The notes under the pieces were generated by a model. That model searched no databases. It had not been told where the DNA came from and worked only from the letters and a program-made list of their open reading frames with translations. This document shows, piece by piece, positions 49,081 to 58,355 of a DNA stretch of 64,000 nt; position 1 is the stretch's first letter, and every line of letters begins with the position of its first letter. The position numbers were made by a program, and so were the translations under genes. The stretch is from CAVUBL01 sp963837945 (GTDB lineage Bacteria > Acidobacteriota > Thermoanaerobaculia > Multivoradales > DATKCC01): positions 1 through 64,000 of the forward strand of contig CAWIQD010000005.1 of assembly GCA_963837945.1 (NCBI GenBank), read 5' to 3'.

Positions 49081-50091
49081 TCAAATGCCTCGGTCCGCCA
49101 TGTACGCGCAGAAGTCCCTCAGCCGCGCCGAGTACCCCCACTCGTTGTCGTACCAGGCGAGGACCTTGACCATCCGGCCGACCACCATCGTGTCCCGGGC
49201 GGAGACCACCGAGGAGTGCGAGTCGCCGATGATGTCGCGCGACACCAGGGCCTCTCCGGTGACCCGCAGGATGCCCCGGAGCGGAGGCTTCGAGGAGGCC
49301 TCCTCGAACGCCGCGTGGACCTCCTCGACGGTCACCTCGCGCTCGAGGGTCGCGACCGCGTCGGTGATCGAGCCGTCGACCACCGGCACGCGCATCGCCA
49401 GCCCGTCCATCCGCCCCGCGAGGGCGGGGATCACCCGCTCGGTGGCCTTGGCGGCGCCGGTCGAGGTGGGGATGATCGACACCGCGGCCGCGCGTCCGCG
49501 GCGGCGCTTGCGCACCGGCTTGTCCATCAGCGACTGGCTGGCGGTGTAGGCGTGGACCGTGGTCATCATGAGGTACTCGATGCCGAAGCTCTCGTCGAGC
49601 ACCTTGGCGATCGGCGCCAGGCAGTTGGTGGTGCACGACGCGAGCGAGACCACCACGTGCTCGTCCGGGTCGTAGGTCTCGTGGTTGACGCCGGGCACGA
49701 AGGTGCCGTCCGCGTCGTCCGACGGCGCCGAAATGACCACCCGCTGGGCGCCGGCGTCGAGGTGACCGGCCGCCGCGTCGCGGGTGCGAAAGACGCCGCT
49801 CGCCTCGACCACCACGTCGGCGCCGACGTCGTCCCAGGGGATGTCGGCGGGGCGGTCGGCGGCGAAGAAGGGGATCGACTCGCCGCTCACCAGCAGGGCC
49901 TGGTCCTCGAACCCCACCTTCTGCGAGTACCAGCCGTGGACCGAGTCGTACTTGAGGAGATAGGCCAGGTCGTCGAGCTCCGCCAGGTCGTTGACGCCGG
50001 CGATCTCGAAGCGGTCGTCGGTGAAGAGCTGCTTGAACAGACAGCGGCCGATCCGGCCGAAGCCGTTGATCCCTACTCTGATCTTCGCCAT
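49081..50091 (-). CDS. gap: Glyceraldehyde-3-phosphate dehydrogenase, type I
   Basis: A 336-residue glycolytic enzyme. The NAD-binding front is IRVGINGFGRIGRCLFKQLF, the active-site loop SLASCTTNCLAPI supplies the catalytic Cys, and MMTTVHAYTASQSLMD, STGAAKATERVIPAL and WYDNEWGYSARLRDF are family hallmarks. An arginine-rich patch (KPVRKRRRGRAAAVS) replaces the more usual short loop. Its stop directly abuts the glgE start, so the two are probably co-transcribed, linking glycolysis and glucan metabolism. Length and motifs are normal. Confidence 0.97.
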   Translation of the reverse strand: MAKIRVGINGFGRIGRCLFKQLFTDDRFEIAGVNDLAELDDLAYLLKYDSVHGWYSQKVGFEDQALLVSGESIPFFAADRPADIPWDDVGADVVVEASGVFRTRDAAAGHLDAGAQRVVISAPSDDADGTFVPGVNHETYDPDEHVVVSLASCTTNCLAPIAKVLDESFGIEYLMMTTVHAYTASQSLMDKPVRKRRRGRAAAVSIIPTSTGAAKATERVIPALAGRMDGLAMRVPVVDGSITDAVATLEREVTVEEVHAAFEEASSKPPLRGILRVTGEALVSRDIIGDSHSSVVSARDTMVVGRMVKVLAWYDNEWGYSARLRDFCAYMADRGI

Positions 50092-50389
50092 AGGTCGTTC
50101 AGCCTTCCTCTGTCGGGTGCGGGTGTCGGAGCGGTGCGTCACTCGGCTCGTCTCCTTGCGGAACCGTGCAAGGTCGGCGCCATTGCCCGGCGGCGGGGCG
50201 CCGGCGGATCGGGAACGCGCGTTGCACTTCGAACCGGCGAGCGGTGATCGGGCGTCGTCGAGGCGCGCCGGAGGCTTCCGGCGCAGGCCGCGCGGGCCGC
50301 CGCCCATCCGACGCCGTGGATTGCAATTATTACAGAGAACGGCGGCAAGCGCGGCCTCCCGGGCGACGACCGCGCGGCCGGAGCGCGCC
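50092..50389. other. Intergenic stretch, divergent between gap and the MscS gene
   Basis: No gene recognised. The only AT-rich patch, ATTGCAATTATTACAG at about 50322-50337, could carry promoter elements for either direction (TAATAA read on the minus strand). Otherwise the stretch is GC-rich with short inverted repeats, and I see no tRNA or riboswitch-like fold. Confidence 0.3.
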
Positions 50390-51439
50390 GTGAACCCGGC
50401 GCTCCTCGAGCGGCCGTGGCGCGTCCTGGCCCGGGGCGGTGGCCGGCGGCCTGGTGATCCAGGCGCTCGTCTTCGGCCTGCTCCGGCGTTTCGCCCGGCG
50501 CACCACCACGCCGATCGACGACTCGGTGGCGCGCCACGGACGCTGGCCCTTGCTCTGCTGCTGCCCGCCCTGCTCGTCTTCATCGTCCTCCCCGGCGTCG
50601 CGCCGAGCCTCCCTTTCGGCCTCGGGCGCGGGCTCGGGGTCGCCCTGCGCGTCGTGCTGCCGGTTCTCTTCGGCTGGGCGCTTGTCGCCGCCGTGCGCGT
50701 CGGCCAGGACTTCGCCCTCGCCCGCCTCGACCTCCACGCCAAGGACAACCTCCACGCCCGCAAGCTCTACACCCAGACGCGCATCCTCGAGCGCATCGCC
50801 ATCGTCCTGGTCGTGATCCTGACCCTGGCGGTCATCCTGATGAGCTACGAGCGCCTGCGCCAGCTCGGCGCCGGCCTCCTCGCCTCGGCCGGGATCGCCG
50901 GCATCATCGTGGGCTTCGCCGCCCAGAAGACCCTGGGCAACCTCCTCGCCGGCTTCCAGATCGCCATCACCCAGCCGATCCGCATCGACGACGTGGTGAT
51001 CGTGGAGGGCCAGTGGGGGCGGGTCGAAGAGATCACTCTGAGCTACGTGGTGGTGCGGATCTGGGACCTCCGGCGCCTGGTCGTGCCGATCGGCTACTTC
51101 ATCGAGACGCCGTTCGAGAACTGGACCCGCACCTCGGCGAGCCTGCTCGGGTCGGTCTACCTCTACATGGACTACTCGGTGCCGGTGACCGAGGTGCGCG
51201 AGGAGGTGGGGCGGATCGTCCAGGCCTCCGACCACTGGGACGGCGGCACCTGGGGGCTCCAGGTGACCGACGCCACCGACCGCACGCTCGAGCTCCGGGC
51301 GCTGATGAGCGCTGCCGACTCGGCCTCGGCATGGGACCTGCGGTGCGAGGTTCGTGAGAAGCTGGTCGAGTACCTGCGGCGCGCGCATCCGGGCGCGCTG
51401 CCTCGATTCCGCCTGGAGAGGGGGGCCCATGAAGCCTGA
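50390..51439 (+). CDS. MscS-family mechanosensitive channel, two N-terminal frameshifts
   Basis: About 350 residues once frames are joined. A GTG at 50390 opens NPALLERPWRVLAR. The coding signal then shifts at about 50437 to VAGGLVIQALVFGLLRRFAR, and returns at about 50547 to the first frame with LALALLLPALLVFIVLPGV. From there the MscS core is intact: a pore-lining helix GIAGIIVGFAAQKTLGNLLA, then FQIAITQPIRIDDVVIVEGQ and WGRVEEITLSYVVVRIWDLR. Two compensating one-base shifts within 110 bp look more like sequence errors than decay. Channels of this family release solutes at hypo-osmotic shock, which fits its overlap with otsB (11 bp) and the trehalose genes. Confidence 0.75.
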   Translation: MNPALLERPWRVLARGGGRRPGDPGARLRPAPAFRPAHHHADRRLGGAPRTLALALLLPALLVFIVLPGVAPSLPFGLGRGLGVALRVVLPVLFGWALVAAVRVGQDFALARLDLHAKDNLHARKLYTQTRILERIAIVLVVILTLAVILMSYERLRQLGAGLLASAGIAGIIVGFAAQKTLGNLLAGFQIAITQPIRIDDVVIVEGQWGRVEEITLSYVVVRIWDLRRLVVPIGYFIETPFENWTRTSASLLGSVYLYMDYSVPVTEVREEVGRIVQASDHWDGGTWGLQVTDATDRTLELRALMSAADSASAWDLRCEVREKLVEYLRRAHPGALPRFRLERGAHEA

Positions 51440-52295
51440 CGCGACGACCGCGGCGATCGACCTGCCAGACGCCCTCGCGCGGTTCGAGGAGCTGGCGGCG
51501 GCCCTCGAGGGCCGGCGGCCGGTCGTCTTCCTCGACTACGACGGCACCCTGACGCCGATCGTCGAGCGCCCGGAGGCGGCGGTGCTCGACGCGGCGATGC
51601 GCCGGGCGCTCGAGCGCCTGGCGGAGCGCTTGCCCGTCGTCGTGGTGAGCGGCCGGGGGCGCGAGGACGTGGCTCGGCGGGTCGGCCTGCCGGGGCTCAC
51701 CTACGCCGGTGGCCACGGCTTCGACCTCGCGGGTGCGGCGGACGGCCTCGAGGGTCCGCCGGAGGTCGCGGCGGGCCGCCGGGCGCGGCCGGCGGTGGCG
51801 GCGGCGACCCGCGAGCTCGAAGCGGCGCTCGCCGGGGTGCCCGGCGCCCAGGTCGAGCCCAAGGGCTTCACGGTCGCGGTCCACCACCGGCGGGTCGCCC
51901 CGGAGCGGGTGGCGGAGGTGGAGGCGGCCGTCGACCGGGTCGTCGCGGCCCACCCGGAGCTCGCCAAGGCTCACGGCAAGAAGGTCTTCGAGGTGCGCCC
52001 GGCGATCGCGTGGGACAAGGGCCGGGCGGTCCTCTGGCTGCTCGGCGCCCTGGGGCTCGACGGCCCCGCGGCGCTCCCGCTCTACCTGGGCGACGACACG
52101 ACCGACGAGGACGCCTTCCGGGCGCTCGCCGGCCGGCCCGGTGGCGGCGTGGGGATCCTGGTCTCCGAGACGCCGCGCCCGACCGCCGCCCGCTACCGGC
52201 TGGCCGATCCCGAAGAGGTCCGCGAGCTCCTCGCGCGGCTGGCCGGGCGCCCGGGACCGGGAGAGGCCTCGAGGCCGAGCGAGGAGCTGCGATGA
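51429..52295 (+). CDS. otsB: Trehalose-6-phosphate phosphatase
   Basis: A 288-residue HAD-superfamily phosphatase that converts trehalose-6-phosphate to trehalose. Motif I is VVFLDYDGTLTPI with the nucleophile/acid D-x-D pair, motif II is VVVVSGRGRED, HGKKVFEVRPAIAWDKGRAV carries the motif III lysines, and YLGDDTTDEDAF is motif IV with the magnesium aspartates. The ATG overlaps the end of the MscS gene, and its TGA overlaps the otsA ATG, so all three are one transcript. Size is typical of bacterial OtsB. Confidence 0.96.
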   Translation: MKPDATTAAIDLPDALARFEELAAALEGRRPVVFLDYDGTLTPIVERPEAAVLDAAMRRALERLAERLPVVVVSGRGREDVARRVGLPGLTYAGGHGFDLAGAADGLEGPPEVAAGRRARPAVAAATRELEAALAGVPGAQVEPKGFTVAVHHRRVAPERVAEVEAAVDRVVAAHPELAKAHGKKVFEVRPAIAWDKGRAVLWLLGALGLDGPAALPLYLGDDTTDEDAFRALAGRPGGGVGILVSETPRPTAARYRLADPEEVRELLARLAGRPGPGEASRPSEELR

Positions 52296-53812
52296 CCGCC
52301 CGGGATCTCGGCAAGTTCATCATCGTCTCGAACCGCCTTCCGATCGTGCTCGAGAAGAAGGACGCGGGCTGGGAAGTCCATCCCGGCTCGGGGGGCCTGG
52401 TGCAGGCGGTCGCTCCCATCCTCAAGGAGAAGGGCGGGCTCTGGATCGGCTGGCCCGGCGTCTCGGGCGAGGACGAGGGCTGGCGCGAGGTCGCCGCGCA
52501 GGCGGTCGCCAAGACCGGCTACGAGCTGGTGCCGGTGCCGCTCTCCGAGGAGGAGGTGGACCAGTTCTACCTCGGCTTTTCGAACGCGGTGCTCTGGCCC
52601 CTGTTCCACGATTTCCTCGACGCCTGCGACTTCGAGCCGGCTTACTGGCGCACCTATCGCGAAGTCAATCGGAAGTTCGCACGGGCGGTGGTCTCGAGCT
52701 CGCGGCCGGGTGACTTCATCTGGGTGCAGGACTACCAGCTCATCCACGTCGGGCAGTTCATCCGGGAGGAGGCCCGCGGCCCGCGCCGGATCGGGTTCTT
52801 CCTCCACACGCCGTTCCCGCCGCTCGACATCTTCATCAAGCTGCCGTGGCGGGCGTCGATCCTCCGTGGGCTGGTCGCCTACGACATCCTCGGCTTCCAG
52901 ACCTTCCGCGACCGGCGAAACTTCCTGACCTGCCTGCGCCAACTCCTGCCCGACGTGCGCACCCGCGGGCGCGGCTCGCTGGTCGAGGCCGAGATCGGCG
53001 ACCGGACGCTGTCGGTGGCGAGCTTTCCGGTGGGGATCCCCTACCAGGCCTTCGCGAAGGCGGCCATCTCGGAGGAGGTCGAGACCCGGCTCGCCGAGCT
53101 GCGCCGCGACATGGGCGATGCGCGCCTGATCCTGGGGGTCGACCGGCAGGACTACACCAAGGGCATTCCGCAGCGCCTGCAGGCTTTCCGCACCGCCCTC
53201 GAGCGCTACCCGGAGCTGCGCGAGAAGGTGGTCTTCTTCCAGGTCAGCGTGCCGAGCCGCGAGGGGGTCTCCGAGTACCAGCACCTGAAGATGGAGATCG
53301 AGCGCATGGTGGGCGAGATCAACGGGCGCTTCGCCACCGTCGGCTGGGTGCCGGTGCACTACTACTACCGGAGCGTCGCCCACCGCACCCTGATCGCCCT
53401 CTACCGGCTGGCGGACGTCGCCTTCGTCACGCCGCTCAAGGACGGCATGAACCTGGTCGCCAAGGAGTACTGCGCCTGCCAGCCGGAGCGCGACGGGGTG
53501 CTGGTGCTCTCGGAGTTCGCCGGCGCCGCGGCGCAGCTTCAGGGCGGCGCGCTGCTGGTCAACCCGTACGACGTCGAAGGGGTGGCCGAGACGCTCAAGG
53601 CCGCCCTCGAGCTGCCCCGGGAGGAACGCGTCGAGCGGATGGCACGCATGCAGCGGCGCATCGCCCGCCAGGACGTCTTCTGGTGGGCCGACCGCTACCT
53701 GTCGGCCGCCTTCGGCGAGTCGCTCAAGGGGTTCCGCGGCGAGCGCGAGTACCTGCCGCTGGTCGACCTCGAAGGGGACGACGAGGAGTCCGAGGCCATG
53801 CCGGCGGGCTGA
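52292..53812 (+). CDS. otsA: Trehalose-6-phosphate synthase
   Basis: A 506-residue GT20 enzyme joining UDP-glucose and glucose-6-phosphate. Landmarks are IIVSNRLPIVL, HPGSGGLVQAVAPIL, WVQDYQLIHVGQFIREE, GFFLHTPFPPLDIF, LGVDRQDYTKGIPQRLQAF, DVAFVTPLKDGMNLVAKEY and VLSEFAGAAAQL. These cover both substrate sites of the family. The C-terminus (about residues 480-506) is an acidic tail. It is coupled to otsB by an ATGA overlap. With OtsB it makes trehalose, which the TreS-maltokinase fusion and GlgE can turn into alpha-glucan. Confidence 0.97.
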   Translation: MTARDLGKFIIVSNRLPIVLEKKDAGWEVHPGSGGLVQAVAPILKEKGGLWIGWPGVSGEDEGWREVAAQAVAKTGYELVPVPLSEEEVDQFYLGFSNAVLWPLFHDFLDACDFEPAYWRTYREVNRKFARAVVSSSRPGDFIWVQDYQLIHVGQFIREEARGPRRIGFFLHTPFPPLDIFIKLPWRASILRGLVAYDILGFQTFRDRRNFLTCLRQLLPDVRTRGRGSLVEAEIGDRTLSVASFPVGIPYQAFAKAAISEEVETRLAELRRDMGDARLILGVDRQDYTKGIPQRLQAFRTALERYPELREKVVFFQVSVPSREGVSEYQHLKMEIERMVGEINGRFATVGWVPVHYYYRSVAHRTLIALYRLADVAFVTPLKDGMNLVAKEYCACQPERDGVLVLSEFAGAAAQLQGGALLVNPYDVEGVAETLKAALELPREERVERMARMQRRIARQDVFWWADRYLSAAFGESLKGFRGEREYLPLVDLEGDDEESEAMPAG

Positions 53813-53851
53813 GCCTCGGCGCCCGCGCGTTTCGGGATAGATTCCCCGGCC

Positions 53852-55618
53852 ATGACGGCCCAGATCGCGATCGTCCTCGGCCTGCTCGCGGTGGCGATGG
53901 CGTTCTTCGTCTTCGAGTGGCTGTCGATCGACGTCGTCGCCCTGCTGCTGGTCGTCGCCCTGGTGCTCACCGGCATCCTCACCCCGCAGCAGGCCTTCTC
54001 CGGCTTCGCCAACGAGATCATCGCGGTGCTGGCCGCGATCTTCGTGCTCTCGGGCTCGCTGGTGCGCACCGGAGTGCTCGACTGGCTGGGCGAGCTCCTG
54101 GTGCGCATCGGCGGGCGCCGCGAAAGCGGCATGGTGGCCGCGGTGATGGGGGTCGGCGCCGGCCTCTCGGCCTGGCTGTCAAACACCAACGTGACCGCGG
54201 TCCTGGTGCCCGGCGTGCTCGAGTTCGCGCGCAAGAGCCGGGTGAGCCCCAGCCGCCTGTTGATGCCGCTCGCCTACGCCTCGATGCTGGGCGGCACCTG
54301 CACCCTGATCGGCACCTCGACCAACCTGGCGGCGAGCGGCCTGCTGGTCCAGCTCCACCTGGCGCCGATCTCGCTCTTCGAGCTGGCGCCGATCGGGCTG
54401 GCGACGGTCGCGGTCGGCCTCGTCTACATGGTCACGGTGGGCTACCGCCTGCTGCCGCACACCGCGACCGCGAGCTTGTCGGAGGAGTACCGCATCACCG
54501 ACTACCTCGCGGAGGTCGTGGTGGGCGCCGAAGCGCCGGTCGTCGGCCAGGCGCTCGAGGCGACCCGGCTCTCGGACCTCGGCGTGCAGCTGCTCGAGAT
54601 CGTGCGCGGCGAGCGGACGATCCTGCCCGCCGCCTCGACCCGGCTCCAGGCGGGCGACCTGCTGATCGTCGAGGCGCCGCGCCAGAGCCTCCTCGACCTG
54701 GCCGAGCTCCCCGGCTTGACCTTCGCCGCCACCGCCGCGCTCGGCGACCGGGACCTGGCGGCGAGCGGCGTCCGCCTGGTCGAGGCGATGGTCATGCCGC
54801 GCTCGGCCCTGGTCGGCCGGACGCTCCGCGGCCTCGACTTCCGCCGCCGCCACGGGGCGACGGTGCTCGGCATCCACCGGCGCGGCCGGGGGCGGCCGGT
54901 CAAGATCCAGGAGCTGGCGCTGCGGGTGGGCGACGTGCTCCTGCTGCGCGGAACGCGCGAGCGCCTCGAGACGCTCGAGAAGAGCCGCGACGTCTGGCTG
55001 CTCGCCGACGTCGACCACCTGAGCGGCCGCCGGAGGAAGGGGCTGGTCACCCTGGCGGCCTTGATCGGCGGGGTGGTCCTGGGCAGCTCGGGCGTGATGC
55101 CGCTGTCGATCGCCCTGCTCCTCGCCGCCCTGACGGTGGTGCTCTCCGGAGCGATCAGCGTCGAGGAGATGTACACCCTGGTCGACTGGCGGCTGCTGGT
55201 GCTGATCGGCGGCATGACCTCCTTCGGTCTGGCGATGGAGACGACCCATGCCGCCGAGTGGCTGGCGGGCCTGATCGCCCACTGGACCGCGCCGCTCGGG
55301 ATCCCCTTCGTGCTCGCCACCTTCCTCGCCCTCACCATGCTCTTGACCCAGCCCCTGTCGAACGCCGCCGCGGCCCTGGTGGTGCTGCCGGTGGCGGTCG
55401 AGACGGCGGGCGAGATCGGGGCCGACCCGCGCTCCTTCGCGCTGCTCGTGACCCTGGCCGCCTCGCTCTCCTTCATCGCGCCCTTCGAGCCTGCCTGCCT
55501 GCTGGTCTACGGCCCCGGCAAGTACCGCTTCTCGGACTTCGTCAAGGTCGGCCTGCCGCTCTCGATCCTGGTCTTCGTGCTGCTCCTGGTGCTCGGACCG
55601 CTGGTCTGGCCGCTCTGA
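53852..55618 (+). CDS. SLC13/DASS-type anion carrier with two RCK_C domains
   Basis: A 588-residue inner-membrane transporter. Ten or more hydrophobic helices surround a soluble middle portion (about residues 205-395) that contains two TrkA-C-type domains (EVVVGAEAPVVGQALEATRL and EAMVMPRSALVGRTLRGLDF). Helix-loop motifs such as WLSNTNVTAVLVPGVLEF and LGGTCTLIGTSTNLAASGLL are the SNT signatures of divalent anion:sodium symporters, repeated in the second half as LLTQPLSNAAAALVVLPVAV. The substrate could be sulfate or dicarboxylates. It starts 39 bp after otsA on the same strand and is the last gene before the repeat field. Confidence 0.88.
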   Translation: MTAQIAIVLGLLAVAMAFFVFEWLSIDVVALLLVVALVLTGILTPQQAFSGFANEIIAVLAAIFVLSGSLVRTGVLDWLGELLVRIGGRRESGMVAAVMGVGAGLSAWLSNTNVTAVLVPGVLEFARKSRVSPSRLLMPLAYASMLGGTCTLIGTSTNLAASGLLVQLHLAPISLFELAPIGLATVAVGLVYMVTVGYRLLPHTATASLSEEYRITDYLAEVVVGAEAPVVGQALEATRLSDLGVQLLEIVRGERTILPAASTRLQAGDLLIVEAPRQSLLDLAELPGLTFAATAALGDRDLAASGVRLVEAMVMPRSALVGRTLRGLDFRRRHGATVLGIHRRGRGRPVKIQELALRVGDVLLLRGTRERLETLEKSRDVWLLADVDHLSGRRRKGLVTLAALIGGVVLGSSGVMPLSIALLLAALTVVLSGAISVEEMYTLVDWRLLVLIGGMTSFGLAMETTHAAEWLAGLIAHWTAPLGIPFVLATFLALTMLLTQPLSNAAAALVVLPVAVETAGEIGADPRSFALLVTLAASLSFIAPFEPACLLVYGPGKYRFSDFVKVGLPLSILVFVLLLVLGPLVWPL

Positions 55619-55786
55619 ACTGCTACTTCCGGGAATCGTCGCCCGGCGCGCGAATATCCAGGCGGCGCAGGCGGCAACCGGCGGCCGTCCGGAGTCGAGA
55701 TCGCGGCGGCCTCCGACCCGCCCTTCGGGCGGACCTCCGCGTGGTCCGGGCGACCGGCGGGGTTCGGTGCCGGGCGTGGGGATGGG
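55619..55786. other. Gene-free entry to the repeat field
   Basis: From about 55665 on this is a copy of the approximately 129-bp spacer that recurs between the inverted-repeat modules (it contains CGGAGTCGAGATCGCGGCGG, then GACCCGCCCTTCGGGCGGAC, itself a hairpin). No gene is seen. Confidence 0.6.
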
Positions 55787-55990
55787 CCGGCCGAGGCGGA
55801 GCTCGGCCGCTTCAACCGGGATCGGCTTCGCCGACCGCGCCGGGCCGCTTCAACCGGGATCGCCTTCGCCGACCGCACCGGGTCGCTTCAACCGGGATCG
55901 CCTTCGCCGAGCGCACCGGGCCGCTTCAACCGGGATCGCCTTCGCCGACCGCACCGGACCGATGAAGCGGCCGACCTCCGCGTCGGCCGG
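55787..55990. repeat. 28-bp inverted-repeat module 1 with four 38-bp units
   Basis: The left arm 55787-55814 and right arm 55963-55990 are inverted copies (26 of 28). Between them the 38-bp unit (GCTTCAACCGGGATCGCCTT then CGCCGACCGCACCGGGCC) repeats head to tail; starts at 55808, 55846, 55884 and 55922 give an exact 38-bp period. 38 is not a multiple of three, so this is not a protein repeat. Total 204 bp, equal to 52 plus four times 38. Confidence 0.9.
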
Positions 55991-56565
55991 GCGAACGGCG
56001 CAGGCGGCAACCGGCGGCCGTTCGGAGTCGAGATCGCGGCGGCCTCCGACCCGCCCTTCGGGCGGACCTCCGCGTGGTCCGGGCGACCGGCGGGGTTCGG
56101 TGCCGGGCGTGGGGCTGGGCCGGCCGAGGCGGAGCTCGGCCGCTTGTACGCCCGCGAGGGTGCATGGTCAGAGAGGTGCGAGTCCTCTCCAGGCATACGC
56201 TCTCCGGCCTGTAATCGACTCTGACTGCGTCGCCGCGAGGCGGGGTGGGGAGTAGGAGGAGATGAGCGATCAGTCCGTAGGCAACGAACCCGATTCGGCC
56301 GGTAGGACTCGGCGAGCCTGCAAGCGAATGGCGAAGCCCGGACCCGGGAGAGCCGGGGTGCCCGTCGCGCTGAGGGGTAGCGTGCGAAAGCGTGTGCGGG
56401 GGGCCTACAGGTGGTTGGGGACGGAATGATCGCGACGGCCAGGCACCGTAAGCGGGGAGACCTGTCGTCCACGAGGAGAAGCAGGGCGGCAGGAGTCAGA
56501 GCTTCCATAGTAGCGAGGAAACGCCGTAATGGGCGTGGAGCGAAGGGAAGCAGGAAGGTGGATGT

Positions 56566-57903
56566 GTGACGGACAGGACGAGAGACGAGACCCCGGCGCG
56601 AGTGGGGCGAGCCCCTAATCCCGCCGGAGAGGCCCGGTCCCGATGGGGCTGGGCCGAACCCTCGGTCTGGACGGAGCGCATGCTGCGGGCCCTGGAGACC
56701 GGGGTCCGAGGAGGGACGTGGTTCAGCCTGATCGACAAGGTCTACCGGAAGCAGACGCTCCTGCGCGCGTTCGAGAGAGTCGAGCGCAACGGGGGCGCCG
56801 CGGGGGTAGATCACGTCACCGTGGATCACTACGGATCGCGCCTGGAGGAGGAGGTGGAGACGCTGTCGGCGTCCTTGCGGGACGGTAGCTACCGCCCGCA
56901 GGCGGTTCGCCGGCGGTGGATTCCCAAGCCGGGGAGCCGCGAGAAGCGGCCCCTGGGGATTCCGACGGTGCGCGACCGGGTGGTGCAGGGCGCGTTGCGC
57001 CTGGTCCTGGAGCCGATCTTCGAGCGGGATTTCGCCGAGCACAGCTACGGCTTCCGCCCGGGGCGCGGGTGCCGGGAAGCGCTGGAGCGGGTCGAGGAGC
57101 TCCTCGACTCGGGCCACACCTGGGTGGTGGACGCCGACCTGCGCCGGTACTTCGACACGATCGATCCGGAGCGCCTGCTGGCGCGGGTGCGTGAGAGGGT
57201 ATCGGACGGGCGAGTGCTCGCCCTGATCGAGTCCTTTCTCGAGCAAGAGGTACTGGACGGACTGGAGAGCTGGACGCCCGAGCGGGGAACCCCGCAAGGC
57301 GCGGTGATCAGCCCCCTACTGGCCAACATCTACCTCGACCCGCTGGACCATCTTCTGGCCCGCGAGGGCTTCGAGATGGTGCGCTACGCCGACGACTTCG
57401 TGATCCTGTGTCGGAGCGAGACCGAGGCCCGCCGGGCGCTTGCCCTGGTAGAGGTGTGGACGGCCCAGGAGGGCCTGAGCCTTCACCCGGACAAGACGGC
57501 GGTGGTGGATGCCACCGAGCGGGGTGGCTTCGACTTCCTGGGGTACCACTTCGAACGGGGATACCAATGGCCTCGCGACAAGAGCCTCCGGAAGCTCAAG
57601 GACACCCTGCGCCGCAAGACCCGGCGCACCAACGGTCACAGCCTCGATCGGATCACCTGGGACATCAGCCGGACGTTGCGTGGCTGGTACGAGTACTACC
57701 GCTACAGCCACCCGACGACCTTCCGGCCGCTCGACCGGTGGATCCGCATGCGCCTGCGCAGCATCTTACGCAAGCGTCGCCGAGGCCGAGGCCGGGGCCG
57801 CGGTAGCGACCACCAGCGCTGGCCCAACGCCTTCTTCGCCGAGCATGGGCTGTTCAGCCTCGAAGCCGCCTATGCCTCGGACTCGCAGTCCTCTCGTAGG
57901 TGA
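56566..57903 (+). CDS. ltrA: Group II intron reverse transcriptase/maturase
   Basis: A 445-residue intron-encoded protein. It starts at a GTG preceded by AGGAAGG. Reverse transcriptase blocks are in order: RRRWIPKPGSREKRPLGIPT, AEHSYGFRPGRGCREALERV, DADLRRYFDTIDPERLL, GTPQGAVISPLLANIYLDPL, MVRYADDFVILCRS (YADD at 274-277) and GFDFLGYHFERG. The maturase X domain follows (ITWDISRTLRGWYEYYRYSH). I see no HNH endonuclease domain at the C-terminus, which ends SLEAAYASDSQSSRR. The protein should splice its host RNA and drive retrohoming. The ORF is intact. Confidence 0.97.
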   Translation: MTDRTRDETPARVGRAPNPAGEARSRWGWAEPSVWTERMLRALETGVRGGTWFSLIDKVYRKQTLLRAFERVERNGGAAGVDHVTVDHYGSRLEEEVETLSASLRDGSYRPQAVRRRWIPKPGSREKRPLGIPTVRDRVVQGALRLVLEPIFERDFAEHSYGFRPGRGCREALERVEELLDSGHTWVVDADLRRYFDTIDPERLLARVRERVSDGRVLALIESFLEQEVLDGLESWTPERGTPQGAVISPLLANIYLDPLDHLLAREGFEMVRYADDFVILCRSETEARRALALVEVWTAQEGLSLHPDKTAVVDATERGGFDFLGYHFERGYQWPRDKSLRKLKDTLRRKTRRTNGHSLDRITWDISRTLRGWYEYYRYSHPTTFRPLDRWIRMRLRSILRKRRRGRGRGRGSDHQRWPNAFFAEHGLFSLEAAYASDSQSSRR

Positions 57904-57916
57904 ACCACCAACCGGA

Positions 57917-57949
57917 GAGCCGGATGCGGGAGATCCGCACGTCCGGTTC
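57917..57949 (+). ncRNA. Group II intron domain V
   Basis: A 33-nt hairpin that opens GAGCCGGATGCGGG, has an AGAT-type loop and closes CCGCACGTCCGGTTC. It matches the bacterial domain V consensus, including the AGC-type catalytic triad region (GAGCCG start) and the pairing GGTTC end. It is the catalytic core and supports an active intron. Confidence 0.92.
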
Positions 57950-58135
57950 GGAGGGAGGGGGGGCAGGGAATCCAACCTGCCCTCCCTACCCCTATCAACC
58001 GGGATCGCCTTCGCCGAGCGCATCGGGCCGCTTCAACCGGGACCGCCTTCGCCGACCGCACCGGGTCGCTTCAACCGGGATCGCCTTCGCCGAGCGCACC
58101 GGGCCGATGAAGCGGCCGACCTCCGCGTCGGCCGG

Positions 58136-58355
58136 GCGAACGGCGCAGGCGGCAACCGGCGGAGGTCCGGAGTGGAGATCGGGCGGCCTCCGACCCGCCC
58201 TTCGGGCCGACCTCCGCGTCGGCCGGGCGAACGGCGCAGGCGGCAACCGGCGGAGGTCCGGAGTGGAGATCGGGGCGGCCTCCGACCCGCCCTTCGGGCG
58301 GAGCTCGGCGTGGTCCGGGCGACCGGCGGGGTTCGGTGCCGGGCGTGGGGCTGGG
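58136..58355. repeat. Conserved spacer between repeat modules, partly duplicated
   Basis: Elsewhere the spacer between modules is 129 bp (55991-56119, 58522-58650). Here it is 220 bp because its first part (GCGAACGGCGCAGGCGGCAA then CCGGCGGAGGTCCGGAGTGG) occurs twice, separated by an extra copy of the ACCTCCGCGTCGGCCGGGCG end. This looks like unequal recombination between repeats. Confidence 0.75.

Larger units (their letters stand above)
56146..57995 (+). mobile_element. Group II intron inserted in a repeat module
   Basis: A 1,850-bp element. Edges are fixed by comparison with the intact modules: exon ...CGGCCGCTT, then intron GTACG...CCCTAT, then exon CAACCGGG. It starts with GT and ends in AT, as group II introns do (GUNNG...AY). 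The 5' 420 bp are non-coding and structured (domains I-III), the maturase ORF follows in the domain IV position, and domain V (57917-57949) and a domain VI-like stem close it. The insertion point lies just after a CGGCCGAG/CTCGGCCG hairpin and a TT, reminiscent of group IIC target choice. Subclass not proven. Confidence 0.92.
56120..58135. repeat. 28-bp inverted-repeat module 2 (three units), split by a group II intron
   Basis: The left arm begins at 56120 and is cut after 56145 by the intron; the module resumes at 57996 and ends with the right arm at 58108-58135. Without the intron it is 166 bp, equal to 52 plus three times 38, the same as module 3. It is preceded by a 129-bp conserved spacer (55991-56119). 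Downstream, 58136-58355 holds that spacer partly duplicated. Confidence 0.9.
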
